Source of the DNA: Taenia hydatigena
Lineage: Eukaryota > Platyhelminthes > Cestoda > Cyclophyllidea > Taeniidae
Assembly: GCA_036345935.2 (NCBI GenBank)
Contig: JADWOT020000008.1
Coordinates: 5,559,114 to 5,623,113, forward strand
Direction: 5' to 3'
DNA length: 64,000 bases
The translations under genes and the position numbers were made by a program. Shown piece by piece: positions 1 through 13,440 of this stretch. The notes beneath the pieces were generated by a model. It did not search any database. It was given only the letters and a program-made list of their open reading frames with translations, and was not told the origin of the DNA. Position 1 is the stretch's first letter. Each line of letters opens with the position of its first letter.

Positions 1-371
1 GACGAGCCAAACGTCCCATCAAAATCGAGGGAAGGGAAATCACCTTTATGACTAATTCGTCATGCATGTCAGGATCAGTCTCGGAGTAGCGCGCAAAGAG
101 CTTCTTCAAATCAACTAGACCAAAACGTCCCTCCGCCTCCACCCAACCATTAAATCCACCTCACAACTGCCCAATGCCTGCTATTAAAGCCTCTTCTCCT
201 CCGCTGTGCCCGACCTGAAGGACATCACAATCGGAATGTTTAAAAAACTGAAGTGATGCGATAGGCATGGAACTGTCCCCTTTGTACGTCACGCTACACA
301 TATGCTGCGGCCTAGTCGCCGTCAAGATCAAATGTCGACCACATGAAGACAGGCGGACTCAAAGGCTATGA
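1..371 (-). pseudogene. Partial decayed coding region, unidentified, cut by window edge
   Basis: Reading leftwards on the minus strand, one frame stays open from about 371 to 1 apart from a single TGA at 161-163. The product looks protein-like, with pieces such as GDSSMPIASLQFF, VGHSGGEEALIAG and, after the stop, GRFGLVDLKKLFARYSE and DELVIKVISLPS. I do not recognise the family. A diverged paralogue lies at 40968-41132 on the plus strand and shares R-P-Q-x-x-C-S, G-D-S-S-M-P-I-A and E-x-A-L-I in the same frame, which argues for real coding ancestry. Similarity between the copies ends near 175, so the part after the stop has no second copy here. Either the stop marks a dead gene or the boundary is an exon junction that I cannot place. 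The gene continues beyond the left edge. Confidence 0.45.
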
Positions 372-1912
372 AAATAATACACATGCGAAATCTATGGTCT
401 AAGAGACCATCAACTGTTAAAAACGAAGTTGTAAGCGAGCATGAAAAACGTAGGGATTATTGCGGGAAAAAAACAGTACACAGTACACTCGCTTAGGAAA
501 AAGGACAAGGAACAACTTTTACAAATGAAGCGCACAGGATCTGTCCGTTAAACCTCCACTTTAAGAATGTTAAGCACTTATAGCCTCAAAGCAAAGGTAG
601 CACGAAAATAAGGAAATCATGACAGAATGTCAGGCTAGATCAACAAAAATCGCCTAATTTTGGACAATGAAGCTAAATTGAGATCAAAAACTTGAACTTA
701 CAAATGGATTAATTACAAGATTGGAGACAGGAATAATAAAGCTGCACTAAAATTTCTTACCTAGCCAAATAACCAAAGCGAAACGGCTTATTTTTGCTGT
801 ACATCTTCTGAAAGGTAAAATTTTAAACGAATGAATAAAAACTCTTAAAAATCAAGTGGAACAATGCAAAAAAGCAGTCCAGCAGCATCATTGCAAAACT
901 CGCACTTTGAGAAAAGAAATCAATCTGCTTACATTGACATGCGATAGTTGATTCCAAGGCGTGGAAGCCCTAACGCCCTACCAAGAGTCTGTAAATGGAT
1001 TGTTGTCTACACTTCGCAAGCTAATAAAAGGTGAAAGAGACTCACCTCGCCTAAGAATCACCCTACAACTTTTCTTCAAAATAGTAGCTTTTACGAGGAA
1101 ATCGCGGGAATAATAGAAGTGGTAAAAAGACTGTGCCGATCGAATAGCAGGGATAACGAATTTTTGACCTTCAATCACCTTCCTCAACAATACTTAAAAA
1201 AGGGCACTGCATTAAAATTTCGCAAAGCGCCAAGCATAAACAAATATTAAACACATGAGAAATGGAGTGAGCAGCATAATTGAATCGTTAAGCAATTTTA
1301 ATGGTAATTAGAAACCTTCCATGTTAAAAGAAAGGGTAACCTTATGCCTGCCGACGAAAAATAAAAACGATGACAAGGTAGAGAGAAGCAATAGCGAAGA
1401 GGTCAACTGTAAAATCACCACGCATCAAGCACACGATGGTGAGTCTCATGCTCATTGTGATGGACACAGTTCGATGCGATGAGCCCTCATTGAGTCCGGC
1501 AACACTGTAAAATGCCACCGACCGGTTTATAGATACCCTGGTGAATAATGGTTCAGCCCTTAGGAGACGCAGATCGACAGCATCGACACCCACGTCCATG
1601 TGGATGTGAGCCCAGATCGATAGGTAAGACCATGGCAATGAGGCGCGCAGCTCCTTTGCTTGCTTTTGATGATTTCGAACAGCTGACCAGCCAATACCGC
1701 CTTGCGCAATTCTCTACTTGAAGATTAAATCTTGTGCGACAGATATCGTGCCTGCTCATTAGAATTGCCATTTCTTGCACTTTGCAGAACAAATTCATGG
1801 GCACACAAAAGGCTATCGACACAGTTCTGCGCTGACGTGATCCACTTTCCTTCGACGTCCATGGGTGCCTAGTGTGACCCTGCTAGTTATTCAGCATTGC
1901 TGCATCTCATCT
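175..1912 (-). repeat. Duplicated block, inverted relative to 39535-41132
   Basis: The reverse complement of this stretch aligns colinearly with 39535-41132. The outer boundary is sharp: both copies begin with the 14-mer GATGCAGCAATGCT, and sequence on the other side is unrelated. Middle parts also match, for example the paired motifs around AATTTCCTCGTAAAA. Identity looks like 75-85 percent with small indels. It carries the decayed coding pieces listed separately. Confidence 0.8.
1553..1822 (-). pseudogene. Frame-conserved coding-like segment, copy 1
   Basis: This is an open frame of 89 codons on the minus strand inside the inverted block. The plus-strand counterpart at 39591-39824 keeps the same frame over about 55 codons. 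Shared residues include S-R-H-x-I-C-x-T-R-F-x-L-x-V, R-R, V-x-C-S-K-S, A-A-x-x-I-A-M-V and P-x-D-x-G-S. Most differences are substitutions, as expected of a former or current coding exon. The sequence is Cys- and Arg-rich, with no domain I recognise. Start and splice sites were not resolved and frame conservation alone is weak proof. Confidence 0.3.
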
Positions 1913-2629
1913 TCGGCAGCACCTGCACTCTTGGAGCGACAGTACTTGACACCAGCTTCCCTCCCTTGCCCTCAATCGGTACAAACACTAGCAAGTTGAG
2001 TAATCTATCAACAGGAAACTGATATTTTCATCTCCTCTTAGTAGCATTTTATTTGTCCGCCCAAAATGCTTCTTTCTAGCATCTTACCCATTCTAAGTTA
2101 TTCATTTTTCACTATTTGAATGCCTTCTGCAAGCACTGTGGACAAGCCCGCCTCCACCAGCCTCATATCTCCACTGTCTGCTGTCCAAATTAAGCCCTAC
2201 ACGTTCTGCAGGTTGAGGAAGGGACAGGCGAACAGATCGACAGTTGAGAAAATTGACAGATGGGTAGGTAGGTCGGAAGATAAAGGAATTGAGATTTACG
2301 GAGTGAATGGAAGGTCATTAGACAACCAAAACTGGCTTTACCGTTTCAGCTAGCCTCGCCTGGACATTTCTACTAATTGGCCAAACGAGCAAATAAAAAA
2401 GAACAGAGGCGCAACTCAATAATAAAATAATTCAAGTACTTCTGGAAGAAATTCTCCTAAGAAGGCATTCATGGTAGGCGTGATGGTGGAAAAGGATACC
2501 ATAAATAGAGAGAGAAGCGTAAACAAGACTCTACTGGCAACGACTGTTGCATCCAAGTTTCCACAAATGCGGCCTATGCACTACAGAAAAGGCGAAGCAG
2601 TGCAAAACGGCACTCGTGCGACAGGGGTG

Positions 2630-3300
2630 CAAGCTTGACCACACGGGGCACCAGACACTTGTACCCATTACTCTGGGCATGTCTATGCCGGTGACACTCT
2701 CTCATTCTCCCGCACTACCCAACGCACCTACAGTTCCACTGCATCAGACACACGCATGACAGAATCTCAAGTCAATCAACAGCATGTGTAGAACGTCTGC
2801 TATGTGTGAGCGTGTACTTAAAACGGTAAAACAAGTACCGTACGTAAATAGACACCTGACACGGCAAAGCATCCCATTCCTTCCCACCATGAGCAACTTC
2901 CACTCTAAGCATTCTTAGCAGCAATAATGCAATCAAAGTGAAGCAATGCGTCCAAGAAACATTCGTCACGAAGGCGTCAGGAAAGTGTTACTTTTAGCAT
3001 CTCTGACAGTCAGATGTTGTGACACAGACAAAGCGATTCCAGCAAGACCACACACATCAGGCAGGACTGTATAAATGTTCCAGCGCTGCATTTCAGACCC
3101 CTGAAGTAAAGCTGGTGAAGATGACTCAGCAGATACGTCCACAGACAACAAAATTAAATAGATCGCCCTACCTTCGCCTGTCTATCTACCCAAACCTCCA
3201 TCAGCCAAATGAACCAATTAACAGATAAGTGAAAAGAGCGTAAGTAAATAAAGAGATGAAACCTAACGCTTGCCAATCCACATTCGCCTGTGTCTTCGGG
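2630..3300 (+). repeat. Duplicated block, inverted relative to 16135-16800
   Basis: The reverse complement of 16135-16800 matches this stretch end to end, including TCATTCCTTCCCAC, ACCTTCGCCTGTCTAT and the GGGCATGTCTATG stretch. A frame reading T-L-G-M-S-M-x-V followed by a Pro/His-rich tail and a stop is kept in both copies near 2670-2758. No known domain was seen. Confidence 0.75.
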
Positions 3301-3741
3301 TAGTCCGCCGGCTATTGCTTATCAGAACTGTTAATCTGGCTAGCATAAGAGAGACCCCATACCTATGCTTTTGCCAGTCTCCTCAGCCCATCAGGCAGCT
3401 ATTGGTCCCAAGGAAAAGACAGCTAAAGCCAAGGCTGCTTACTATTATGACCAAGGGGAGGATAACGAAGATTACATCGGGTCTAATACACTGCTACAGC
3501 GGGAGAGGCGAACAAGTTGAGGTTATCAGTGGGTTGCCTTCCAACTTATCACCGTTTACACTTCGTTTATAAGCATTTCAGAGGCAGGTGTTTCAGGATG
3601 CTACTTTTGACGATAATAAATGCGCACATTTCCGTGGTTTGCGCAGGAGGCACTAAACAATCTTCCCTTGTCCTATTCCCTGCCTTCTTGCTCATTTGAC
3701 GCTTAATATTCCGTCAAATCTGAGTTTGGGTAAGGGCCAGT

Positions 3742-6035
3742 GTTGGATTGGTGGCAAGAAGTAGTGACCCACAGCGGTAGTGCGCGATTAAAGCCTAAGG
3801 AAGGGAAAAAGAGGAGGCGGGGAAGGAGGTGAGGTACCCACCGTGCACAAAGCGGCCTATTCACAAGTTGCGTAAATAGGTTAGCAATTCGTTTGGCACA
3901 AACACATCGTAGGCCATGCTAACACGTACAGAGTTGTGTCAAGTTGCTGTGCGAGAGGTGATTCTGATCTGCTCAAGATGCAATCAGTGATTGACTTGGT
4001 GTGACCGATTGTTTGGTTGTTTGGCTCATCTTATTCATACCTTGTGTAATAAGGGTCATTGAAGTCGAATAGATGCAACAATGGAGTGGCAGCTACTTTA
4101 TCAGTGCTATCAAAGGCCAAGTTGAAAGTGCTTATACAAACAGCTGCAAGGGTTCGTCATGCCTTGAATGTTTCGAATTCGGCTACTGGAAGACAGCAAA
4201 CACGGGCATTTCAATTGTTCCCCTTAGGCTATATAACTGTTGCATAATGCCGGATTCGTAAGTGAAGGGATTAGCTCACACCTGACTGTCCGGCTTGAAT
4301 TGACTTCCTCCTGTTGACAAATAACTTCAAGCCAAATGTGTTCGTGTAGCACTTGGAGGCTTTCCTTAAGACGAGGGACAAGGGGTGCATTGCCGACGTG
4401 CAGAGTAGGTGGCGATGAAAGGGTCTACTTGCACAACCCAGAGGTTCACTCCACCATGAAGTGCTTGCCATCAGCCTTGCTGCTAAAGATACCTCAACAA
4501 AGCCGTAATTTAAGCTCCAAACAATGAAAAAAAGCACGTCTATCAATTCATACGCCATCAGTGATCAGTAAGACGCTATTGCAATTCTGTCAAAGCAACA
4601 GTCAACAGCGGGTCTCCACATCTCTCACTTGACCACACATCGTAGCCATTGTTGTTGTTGAGGCACCGTCAGTAGATGCTTACTCAAGGTAACCGTGGAG
4701 ATGAAGAGATGGAATATGTCAATGAGTAGGCATGGTTCTTTTATTATGGTCCTGTAAAGGCGTATGAAATGGGGATATTAGCTGCCGGCTGCAAGAGCAT
4801 TTTATACGTGTATCATAAGTGCAACCTATAGATGTGTTAACTTTTTATTGATCTACTTCACACCCTTCCGTCCTACCTTCACATTTAATCAACTGCCTAC
4901 CCTCTTTGTGATTTGAATTTCCTCCTTTGTACCTCCATGCAACTAATTCAATCTTCCTTCTTAGTAGCTTCCTATTAAATAGCAGCGTCTACAGTTGCCT
5001 TGGCTACCACTCCCTGCCAAAACCGGAAAGCACTCCTTTATGTGCAAGTGATTGGTCCACCACATGATCGTTCGCGAACCACAAGACAATGAGAAATGTG
5101 CTGATCAGCGTCCTCTTGCCTACACAGCATGAAAATAAGTCAGCTCGACTTAATTATTGGTAAAACAAGATGTAGGCTAGTTGCTTTAAGACTTTTCTCG
5201 CCTATTTGCTTTTAAAAAATTGTTCAAGTGTCGAGGCCTCGTACTTCAAGGTGTAGAAGAGTGGGAGAAGGAGGCAATTTATTGTTTTAATATTATGACG
5301 GGACCACCGATTGTGGAAAGATTGTTTGACAAATAAATGCAGATTTTGCAATTTGAAAATTTCTTTGCTTTCCTGATTTAATCGTTTCCTTTAATATGAT
5401 TACTCCCCAATCACAAGATATGTTTCTCAATTGTACTACTCTCATTTGAGAAAAGGGGTTATCAGCGAATAGTCGGTGAGATTCCCGTTCCTTCGACAGC
5501 ATAGCAATCACCTTTCAAATGCCTCACCTCCACTTCAATGTCTTGAGGCACTTCCTGTTGAGGAGTTACAGACACGTTTATGATCCAGCCGTATGAATTT
5601 CGTTGCAACTCCTAGAAACCAAAACAATCACTTCTTGATCCCACTTTATAGGCACTTGATTGTACAGCTACTCAAGTAAATCAGTAAAGAGGTAGAAGCA
5701 AAGAGCCCTCAAAAGTGCAGTGCAAAAAGGCGGTCGTCCTAACATTCCCTGTCCTTTCCTCCATTCTGTGTCCTTCACTCCCCCCTTGCAGCTTATTCCA
5801 ATGGTTGTAGTATGTAAGTATGGTGCGCCAAGTGCGACTAACAAGTCCACCCAAAAACACTAAAATGTGGCCACGGCATAATTTGACAGTCTGTGCTGCC
5901 TTACATTAAACCACTAGGGCTTTCCTGCCTTGATCATCTCGACCCGCAACTTCTACCAGGCTCGGACACATTTATTGACTGGCAGGTGTTCATTTTAGCA
6001 CACATTTATTACCACAGCATAACTTCCCATAAATG
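3742..6035 (+). repeat. 2.3-kb duplicated block, direct copy at 45523-47850
   Basis: Direct alignment with 45523-47850 holds throughout, starting at GGTGGC(A/G)AGAAGTAGTG and ending near CACA(T)TTATT(A)CACAGCA. The other copy has one extra segment of about 60 bp (near 45660-45740) and one of about 27 bp (near 47160). No long open frame is shared. A possible 22-base exon is visible at about 5788-5809, with acceptor CCCCCTTGCAG and donor GTAAGT; the second copy keeps the donor but has lost the AG acceptor. Function unknown. Confidence 0.8.
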
Positions 6036-7350
6036 GAAGCATTTAACTAACATAAAACACAGTTTCTTGCTTTAACAACCAACGACGGTTGCATTGTTAA
6101 GGAGCAGGGGACATTCGGTTGTGTCTCTCAGTCCTCCTCCTGATCTAGTTGCCACCAAAATTACGAAAGGAAGTGGAAGGTAGTAGAGCATAATATCGAT
6201 TGTTGCGTACTCTGAAGTACTATTGGCTGGACAGAGACATGTGGTTTGTGGGCAGTAGTGCTTGCATTCTCTACCCCACTTAGGATGGATTGTTTAAGCT
6301 GCCTTGTTATACAAATTAACGCTTCATCCTAAACTGTCTGTACACTTCTCCTCCCTGTTCTTAAATGAGCCAAAATACTTGGTCACGTGGGCTAGAACGA
6401 GATATTTACCGATAAGAGTCAATCTTCTGTTTGTTAGCATCCTCAACGCAACGAATAGTTCATTCAATTATATTTAATACTTCACGTGATATTTTGGTCA
6501 TGATGGAGGTGAGGATGGTAAATGAGCTGTCGCTCGTTGGAATCAACCAAGATAGACAGTAGGTAAGCACCGCAAAAGACAAATTCTAAAACACCTGAAG
6601 ACGCACTCAACTCGGTTGTCATTGTGTGGCTGGAGCATGCTTTGACCTTTGTGGTGGGATAAAACGTGCCGAGTAGAATAGGTCACACCGCTACCTCCAC
6701 AAGCCAGAGTGTCATCAATGCTGACCAACCGACAGGTCGTGGACCATGAAGTCGGCTTGTCTAAACAAGTACAGCATGTGTTCCATTCATTCAAGTTATC
6801 CTCGAATCGGCAAAAGTGATCCCAACGTAACACGCTGACTGCTCTAAATGCCAACATATTAGCCTGCTGCATTTTGCATCCATTTTTGTTAAGTCAGTTA
6901 ACCGATGAGCTTTCGCATTTGCACATTCCTCTTTGCAGCTCACTTTCCTGCACCACCTGTCCTTCCTCTGTATTCCCTCGGAGATGCCACATTTGAGTGC
7001 CTTTGTCTGCTGCCGGTTGTGCAATATTGCGTACCACTTAAAGTGACAATAAGCCTTTATTCATTTACTTGTTTATTTTTGCAATCTAAGCTGAGAGACC
7101 ACAGATCTATTGCTGTTTATCCCCTTGCCCATTTTTTCTCCCTTGTAATTTCGCTTAATTTTATCTAGAGAAACGATGACAAGTTATTTAAATTAGCAAC
7201 GCAACTTTAACTATATCCTGTATGTGGCCTTGCTCTTTTTAACCCCGGTTCATCTTGCTTTGATCACGATTTCTACCCTACAATTTCTTGTCTGCCTTGT
7301 TTTTTCTCGCGTCTTCCAAGGTAACGGTAACAAATATTTTCAAATGAACA
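6035..7350. other. Spacer between two duplicated blocks, no supported gene
   Basis: I find no duplicated partner for this stretch in the window. A 109-codon minus-strand frame at 6543-6872 is Cys- and Trp-rich but has no recognisable motif or convincing splice sites. Confidence 0.4.
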
Positions 7351-9000
7351 TGTAGGGTGCCAGTTTTGAAAACAATCCTTCGATGGCGCCTGTGTGCCAC
7401 TGTTTTCTTCGCCATCCGGTTATGCCCAGCTTTGATCTCTATTGCTAGTCTCCAAAATTGTTGTCTGCCAAAATTGATTTCTCACATTCTTAAAAAAACA
7501 GTGACAAATAAGGTCTGGTCAACATGCATTGAGCATTTATATAAATAAGGCACTTGAAGTAGCATATTTTTAAGAGTTCTATCTTTTCCCTCTCTTTCTC
7601 CAGCTTTCATTGTGATTGGTGCTGTGCAATCTTTCTTTTGCAATCCCACGTTGCGTTTCCCCTCGCTTCCTTTCACGATGGGCAAACATGGTGGTCCTTT
7701 ATTCGTTACGAATTTTCGAACCGACTTAGCCCGACATAATGAACGCTAAAATTCTTTTTGGTTGGGATTCGCCTCACCTTAGTGCTGATTCGTGTTTGTT
7801 GAATTTCATTATTTGGTGCGGCATTCATCACTACTCCTTCAACAACTAATTAATCGCCCCTCTCACTAGGAGACTTATCACGTGAATGTCCACTACTCAT
7901 CCTTCTAGAGGTTAAGTGTTTCTGACACTGCGTAAAAGCAGATGTTCAAGAGGTTCGTAGAAAGCCAAAAAAAATGTGTAGAAAATCATGAAAGTGGTCC
8001 ACATGATCTTATTCTGCAGATTGTGAAAGTAAGCGGGTTCTAGGTAACGTTTGATGTGCCAAGTAGGAAAATTCGTCATTGCCTCGTGGCCATACGACGG
8101 TGACTAAACAGTCCCTTCTGTCCACATTGCATTTTAGGTCCCAGCCACCACGGTCAGCAGAAGTTATAATGCTACACTCTTGGCGTCCGAGAAGTTTTAG
8201 ATTGACACAAGTATATTCCTTCTTTTGCTACCCCTTAGTGTCAAATAAAGGGATGCCTCCCTTCCTTGTGCAGTATTCGCTTGCCATCATCCCTGCCATA
8301 GTGAACGTCAAATCGATTGCTGACTCCACCAAACAACTGCTGCTTGGCATTTATTCAGTAGCGAAGATATTCCAACCCAGAATTCGGTAGTAAGACCCTT
8401 AGCAGAACCGATGCTGTATCAGGAACACACGCTACTTTTCGAGCAAAGCCCAACCTTCTTTTGTTGGAGGCGGTTACGATGGTTTGAGTAGGCATATGTG
8501 CATTTTCATTCCGATTGTTCGTGAACATATTTAATCATAACAGAAAGCATTGCATCGCCAGCGAAGGGGGGGGAGAAATGGTGCTAGGTTTGAAGCAGGC
8601 GAAGGTGCGAGAAGCGTCAGGAATATTGGGAAGCAAGACATTCTCGTGTTATTCTAAGGTAGAAAACAAAGGCAAGAAAATGCAATTTAGGGAGATCTTA
8701 CCTCTTATTCTTCGGTTGAGTTCAATGAACGCAGCACACACGGTGGAACACAATGCAAGGCACGATACCTGAGGTCTCATAAAACACAGTAGGAGAAAAA
8801 GGATACACTCACAAAAGGTGCGTTGTAGTGAAGCATGAGGTAAAATGGAGTCAAGAAGTCTCCTCCTCATCCATTTCATGGGCGTCATCAGAAATACTTC
8901 TTATGTGTGCGCCTTGGAGACGGCCTCATTTCATATGGCATGGAAATGCTTCGAGTTGATTGGGTGGGGCGAATTAATGCTAGGATTTGGGTCAATTCTG
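7350..9000 (+). repeat. Duplicated block, direct copy at 34000-36030, inverted copy at the right end
   Basis: This matches 34000-36030 in the same orientation and the last 1.1-1.4 kb of the window in inverted orientation, making three copies. It is the most diverged of the three. It lacks a segment of about 430 bp present at 34475-34910. A frame of about 60 codons at 8203-8390 is retained in all three copies with the same stop position and no frameshift. Similarity fades after about 8990, so this copy lacks the 36-39.5 kb part carried by the other two. Confidence 0.75.
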
Positions 9001-10915
9001 GTCACAGATGTACCCGATTGTTAAGGGGTGCGCGTCCGTGCATTGTCGATTATCTGTGGCAACCCAGGCACTCCTATCATCGGCCAGGCTTTGCCTTTTT
9101 AGAACTTGATGGGAGAACTGCCGCAAGTAACTTCCAAATGGTCTAAGCTGTTAGGTTATATATCCGATCGATTCTGGATCTGTCTTAACAGAAAATGGCA
9201 CGGGGCTATATACTTGCGCTGTTTCGGCTTCCTTTGCCAAAATAGTCCACTTATCTGTCGGTCAGATCTAAATTTTATTGTACAACAGCTGAGTACAAAA
9301 TTGAACAATCTTGGGTGTCAAACCAAGAAAACAGATCGCAGCTATGTACTAATGCTATCCTGGTTTCCGTGTTATAATCATTCAAATGCATTGCGTTCAT
9401 TTCTGAGCATCAAGTGGCTTACAGTTGTACTGCACTTCATTGGATCGGGATGTAGGTAACCTAACATTTGATGCCTGATCCCAATTAATTACGTGTTGGA
9501 ATGAAATAGATGTGGCTCAGTGTAATATCCACACTCTCCGTCTGTTTGCTAGTGCACACTCTTAATACAACTGCACGTAACAAAATGGTGTGGTTTCGGA
9601 GGAGACCTTCGTTTTCGGCACCGTAAAAATTCAACAATTAACGCTTTTTTGAAACCACTTTAGGGCGTAAAGTAGAAAATACTTGAAGCGCAGAGTGCTT
9701 AAGCTAACTTGCATTATTTCACTTACATAATGCCTTATACATACATCGATCTAGGCTATCAGTCAAAACCTAATAACATTAAGACCTTTGCGAAGGTGAA
9801 GGGACGTGGTCAACGGTCGCCCCGCTTTGAAGGCTCCTAACTGTAACCCTACACCTATTAAATAAAATAAACTAACTAGTATTTCACACGTAGTATACGG
9901 ATGTGGGTACTGTAGCCACTCGTAAAAACCAATTTTATTGCCCGTTAATGACTGAAGTTTTGGGATTAAACAGTAAAGCTTAATTGCCTAATAAACAGCT
10001 ATTTTTAGTTTAGGCATGACAGGTATGCTAAAGAACCATGAAATGCAATTTACCCTTACCTGATTTGTTAATGAAGTAGTGCCAAAGGCAGAATTCTTAT
10101 CTTGAAGCGCTCGTTAAAGGACTTATGATTAGCAAATTCTGCTTTAGACAGACTTGATACGTTCCAGTAAAATTCGTGCTCCTCAAATACATAAATCCAT
10201 TTTACTAAGTTATTCTCAGCAAGTAAAATAAGTTTACGAAAAAAAATACGGGTTAACTTATTCCAAAATCATGGCATTTTAGCGTCGCGACGGATACAAT
10301 TTGCCAACGAGGCGGAAAGCAGTTACCGCTGATGACCTCGACAACGATGAGTGATTTAACTAACTTAAAGACTTGTTTGACTTAACAAGATCCGCAATCG
10401 GCATTTGATGCCCGTCTCGGCCATTATGAATGTCATATGTATTTATTTTTGGCCCTAAACAATTACAATTAACATGCATAATAAAATGATTAAGTTTTCT
10501 AAAACTTATTGGAATAAAATTAATCACTCATCATATGCGTGCATCTATTTTCAGCAAACGCCTCTCCCTATTTTGTTCCACACCTGTTTTTAGACAAACT
10601 TTGACAACACCGTCCATTAACCTTTCTTCTCGTACATCAACCCATCTTCAAACCTAGAAATGGATCTTCTCAGCTTTGCTACAGGTATAACTTACATTAA
10701 TTATCGTTTAACAATGCTATATCGCATACCAGACACCCCTTCGCATGAATCTCTATCTATAAAATGATTTGGTAAATAAAGGCAATCTTAGCCGCTTAAA
10801 AATCGCACGTTTCTTATTCATTTAAAAGTGTTTTTTTTTCGCAAAATGCGGACGTGCAACAGGTTAAAACAAAGGACGATTTAACATGAATCCGCCAACA
10901 GCAACGAAATAAACA
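9000..10915. other. AT-rich stretch without a supported gene
   Basis: The plus frame at 9106-9459 (117 codons) shows no domain, and its codons look like random AT-rich translation. No duplicated partner, tandem array or RNA gene was recognised. Confidence 0.4.
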
Positions 10916-11220
10916 TGTGGAACACAACTTGTGCTATACACTGGACAACACAGCGTTCCCTTTGGCATGATAATTCTCTTCCTATATAAATGGTACGTAC
11001 TATTAATTTAACAATGCTTGTAATATTTTGTTTGTTTATACGGCCGGCTTCGATCAGGGTCACAGGGGTGACTATATTGTGCCGGTCGCGTAGGCTGGCC
11101 TCCGGGCCATGCCACCAACTCATTTTCTTCTGTTTGCTAATTTGATACAATCTGCCCTGCTATTTAGCCTTCTTTTGCCTTCAAGGGAGCTTCGCCACGC
11201 TACATTGGTGGCAGCGGGAA
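10916..11220 (+). mobile_element. Possible LTR end plus primer-binding site of an LTR retrotransposon
   Basis: A 289-bp stretch begins TGTGG, has a TATA-like TATATAA at 10983-10989 and ends CTACA. It is followed at once by TTGGTGGCAGCGGGAA, which has the look of a tRNA primer-binding site (TGG next to the LTR end). No gag/pol follows and no second LTR was found, so this could be a truncated element or chance. The start of the 3742 and 45523 blocks carries a similar GGTGGC..GAAGTA string. Confidence 0.25.
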
Positions 11221-13440
11221 GTACACCCAACTCTATAGGGTTCCTATCCCGGTCCCTACCGCCCGTGGCATATTGCAGCCCTGCGAAAGAAGTGCATGTG
11301 CTACGAATGGGGGTATCTCCGACATCTCATAGCAGAAGGGCTAGGAACGACGTCCTTCTCGGCATCTACCCATTTTCGTGACTGTCTAGATTTGCACGTA
11401 AATCATGTAAGTGGTGTGGATCTTAGTAACTATTATTTTCAGTTGTTGGGGCTTAATTTGCTTTAACAGGCTGAATATCTGGTAGGCATTTGGCACTATT
11501 CGTTTTGGTTTATGGTCGGTATTGTGTCCTTTGCACGTCGATTGGCTTGCTTCATACGCCTATTTGCTAGAGTAAACGCCAAGGCTTCATAACGCGGATA
11601 TGAAAATGTTTTTCCTCAACTACAGGGTCTAATTACGTTCATTTCTTGCTGCACAATACTTTATGTGGCAAATTAAGATTGTTTTGGCAATTTGTCAATT
11701 GGTTTGCCCCCTAATGATTGTGGAATTTGATTAATGAGTAATAATTTTGCTGAGAAGAGTTTTAACCTTACTAAGAGCTTGGCACCTACTCAGTGTTTTG
11801 CTAATAAGTATTCATTATATGCCTGATTGTCCATCCGCCTTATCTATGCGCTTGTCAGGTTAAACCTTAAAGCTGCCGTCAAAAATTTTTGTTTTGCGAA
11901 GAATAGAGGCATTGTGAGGAGGAAATAAATGCGAATCTCGCCTTACCTGTCGCTTCGCACGTTCCTCAGATAAGCCTTGATCGCAGTCAATGAGTTGCTG
12001 CCGTCTTTTCTCTGCAGCAATGGATCCGATGTGGTTCTTATTTCGAGTAGAAGCATGCTTTTATCGCTTACTCGTAGGTCACTTCACATTTTATGTGAAG
12101 CATAGGTGCATCGTTTTCATTACGATGACTTCCGTTTTGGTGAGCACGCATACACATGAGGGCGTGGGACACTTGGCTGCTCTTCTGCTCATTGACTTGG
12201 GGATCACGCTTATCTTTTGTGTTGATGTGGTCTTTGCGAATTGTGTTGTGTAGAGGGCCTTGATGAAGGCTTAATCTCAGGTTCAGTTTTAATGGCATGA
12301 GTTGGTATCTGGGCGAGGTGAACGCAACAGAAGCGAAGGAAGGAGCGACTAGTGGGAAGCTTTTGCATCACAACGCAGACTGTACTTTGTGGCACTCTCA
12401 AGCCCTTGCTTGTTAAGGTGTTTTATTCTGTTAGTGGTTATGTTTGGAGGCGTTAGCTTCTCAGCGCATTGGATGTTTACACATGGGCTCTTTCATCGTT
12501 TGCTTTTTTCCCTTTTTAGGTGCTGCAGAATTACTGTGGTAGTGGTATTGAGGCAACATTTGATGAGTCTGTGGAATGGTAGACAATGCGAGTTCGTAAA
12601 GTTATTCGCGGAGGCGTCTCTGTCTTAAGTGTGTGATATGGATGTCGCCATGGGAGATAGTGATGTGTGTTCGATGGCATAGCGGTGGGTGTGATCTTTT
12701 ATGTTTTTGGGCACAAGCATTGAATGAGAATGATATGGCCTCAAGCTCAGTAGACTAACTGGAGTGTGGCACTGATGGGTTGAGCCAGGGAAGGGAGGCG
12801 AGCTTATTGTGCTGTTGATGAGTTTCGCTGGTGATTGTGTCAACTCTAAAACGATGGGAGGAGTAGAAGGAGAGGTGTTCCAGAGCCTTTTTTTCAAGCC
12901 TAAACTAGGTGGCCCTTCTTTTCGTGAATTGGGGTGCGCGTGTATGCTTTTTTTAACTTTGCAGTTTGAGGTGTGTATTTCTTGCCTTACTGTTTTCTAA
13001 TTATTTCGTTCCACGCAGATTCATAAGCACTGCTATTTTCAAGACCATCTATAACTCGTTTTTAGTTACGTAAACGTGTGCATGTGTGCATAGGAATTTT
13101 TTTGTTAATAAGGTTTGCAAGGGAAAAATTGACGAGTTTTGGTTGATTTTTGGGTGGCAACACTTTTTCGCCTTCGTTAGCCGTGCTGAACAATGGGACG
13201 GAGGGGATTGATTGTTGTGGGTAGGCAGGTGGGGGATTACTTGAATAAGGAGAGAGTGATGATGTGGTGAATAGAGCCTTATCTTCTGGGAGGAAGGCGA
13301 GAAGGAGAGCATGTCAAGCACTTGGCTTCACATAGTGCCAAATTGGTTGCGGTCTAAAGTATGGCGAAAGGGAATTTTTACTTCCTCTTGAGCATTATTA
13401 TGTGATAGACATGGAGACGTGAGTGAGCAGCACTAGGTGT
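11220..13440. other. No supported gene; G/T-rich on the plus strand in its second half
   Basis: Several 60-90-codon frames occur on both strands (12068-12401, 12625-12897, 13049-13321), but they are low-complexity Ser/Pro/His-rich products of pyrimidine-rich DNA. No splice-bounded exon or duplicated partner was seen. Confidence 0.4.
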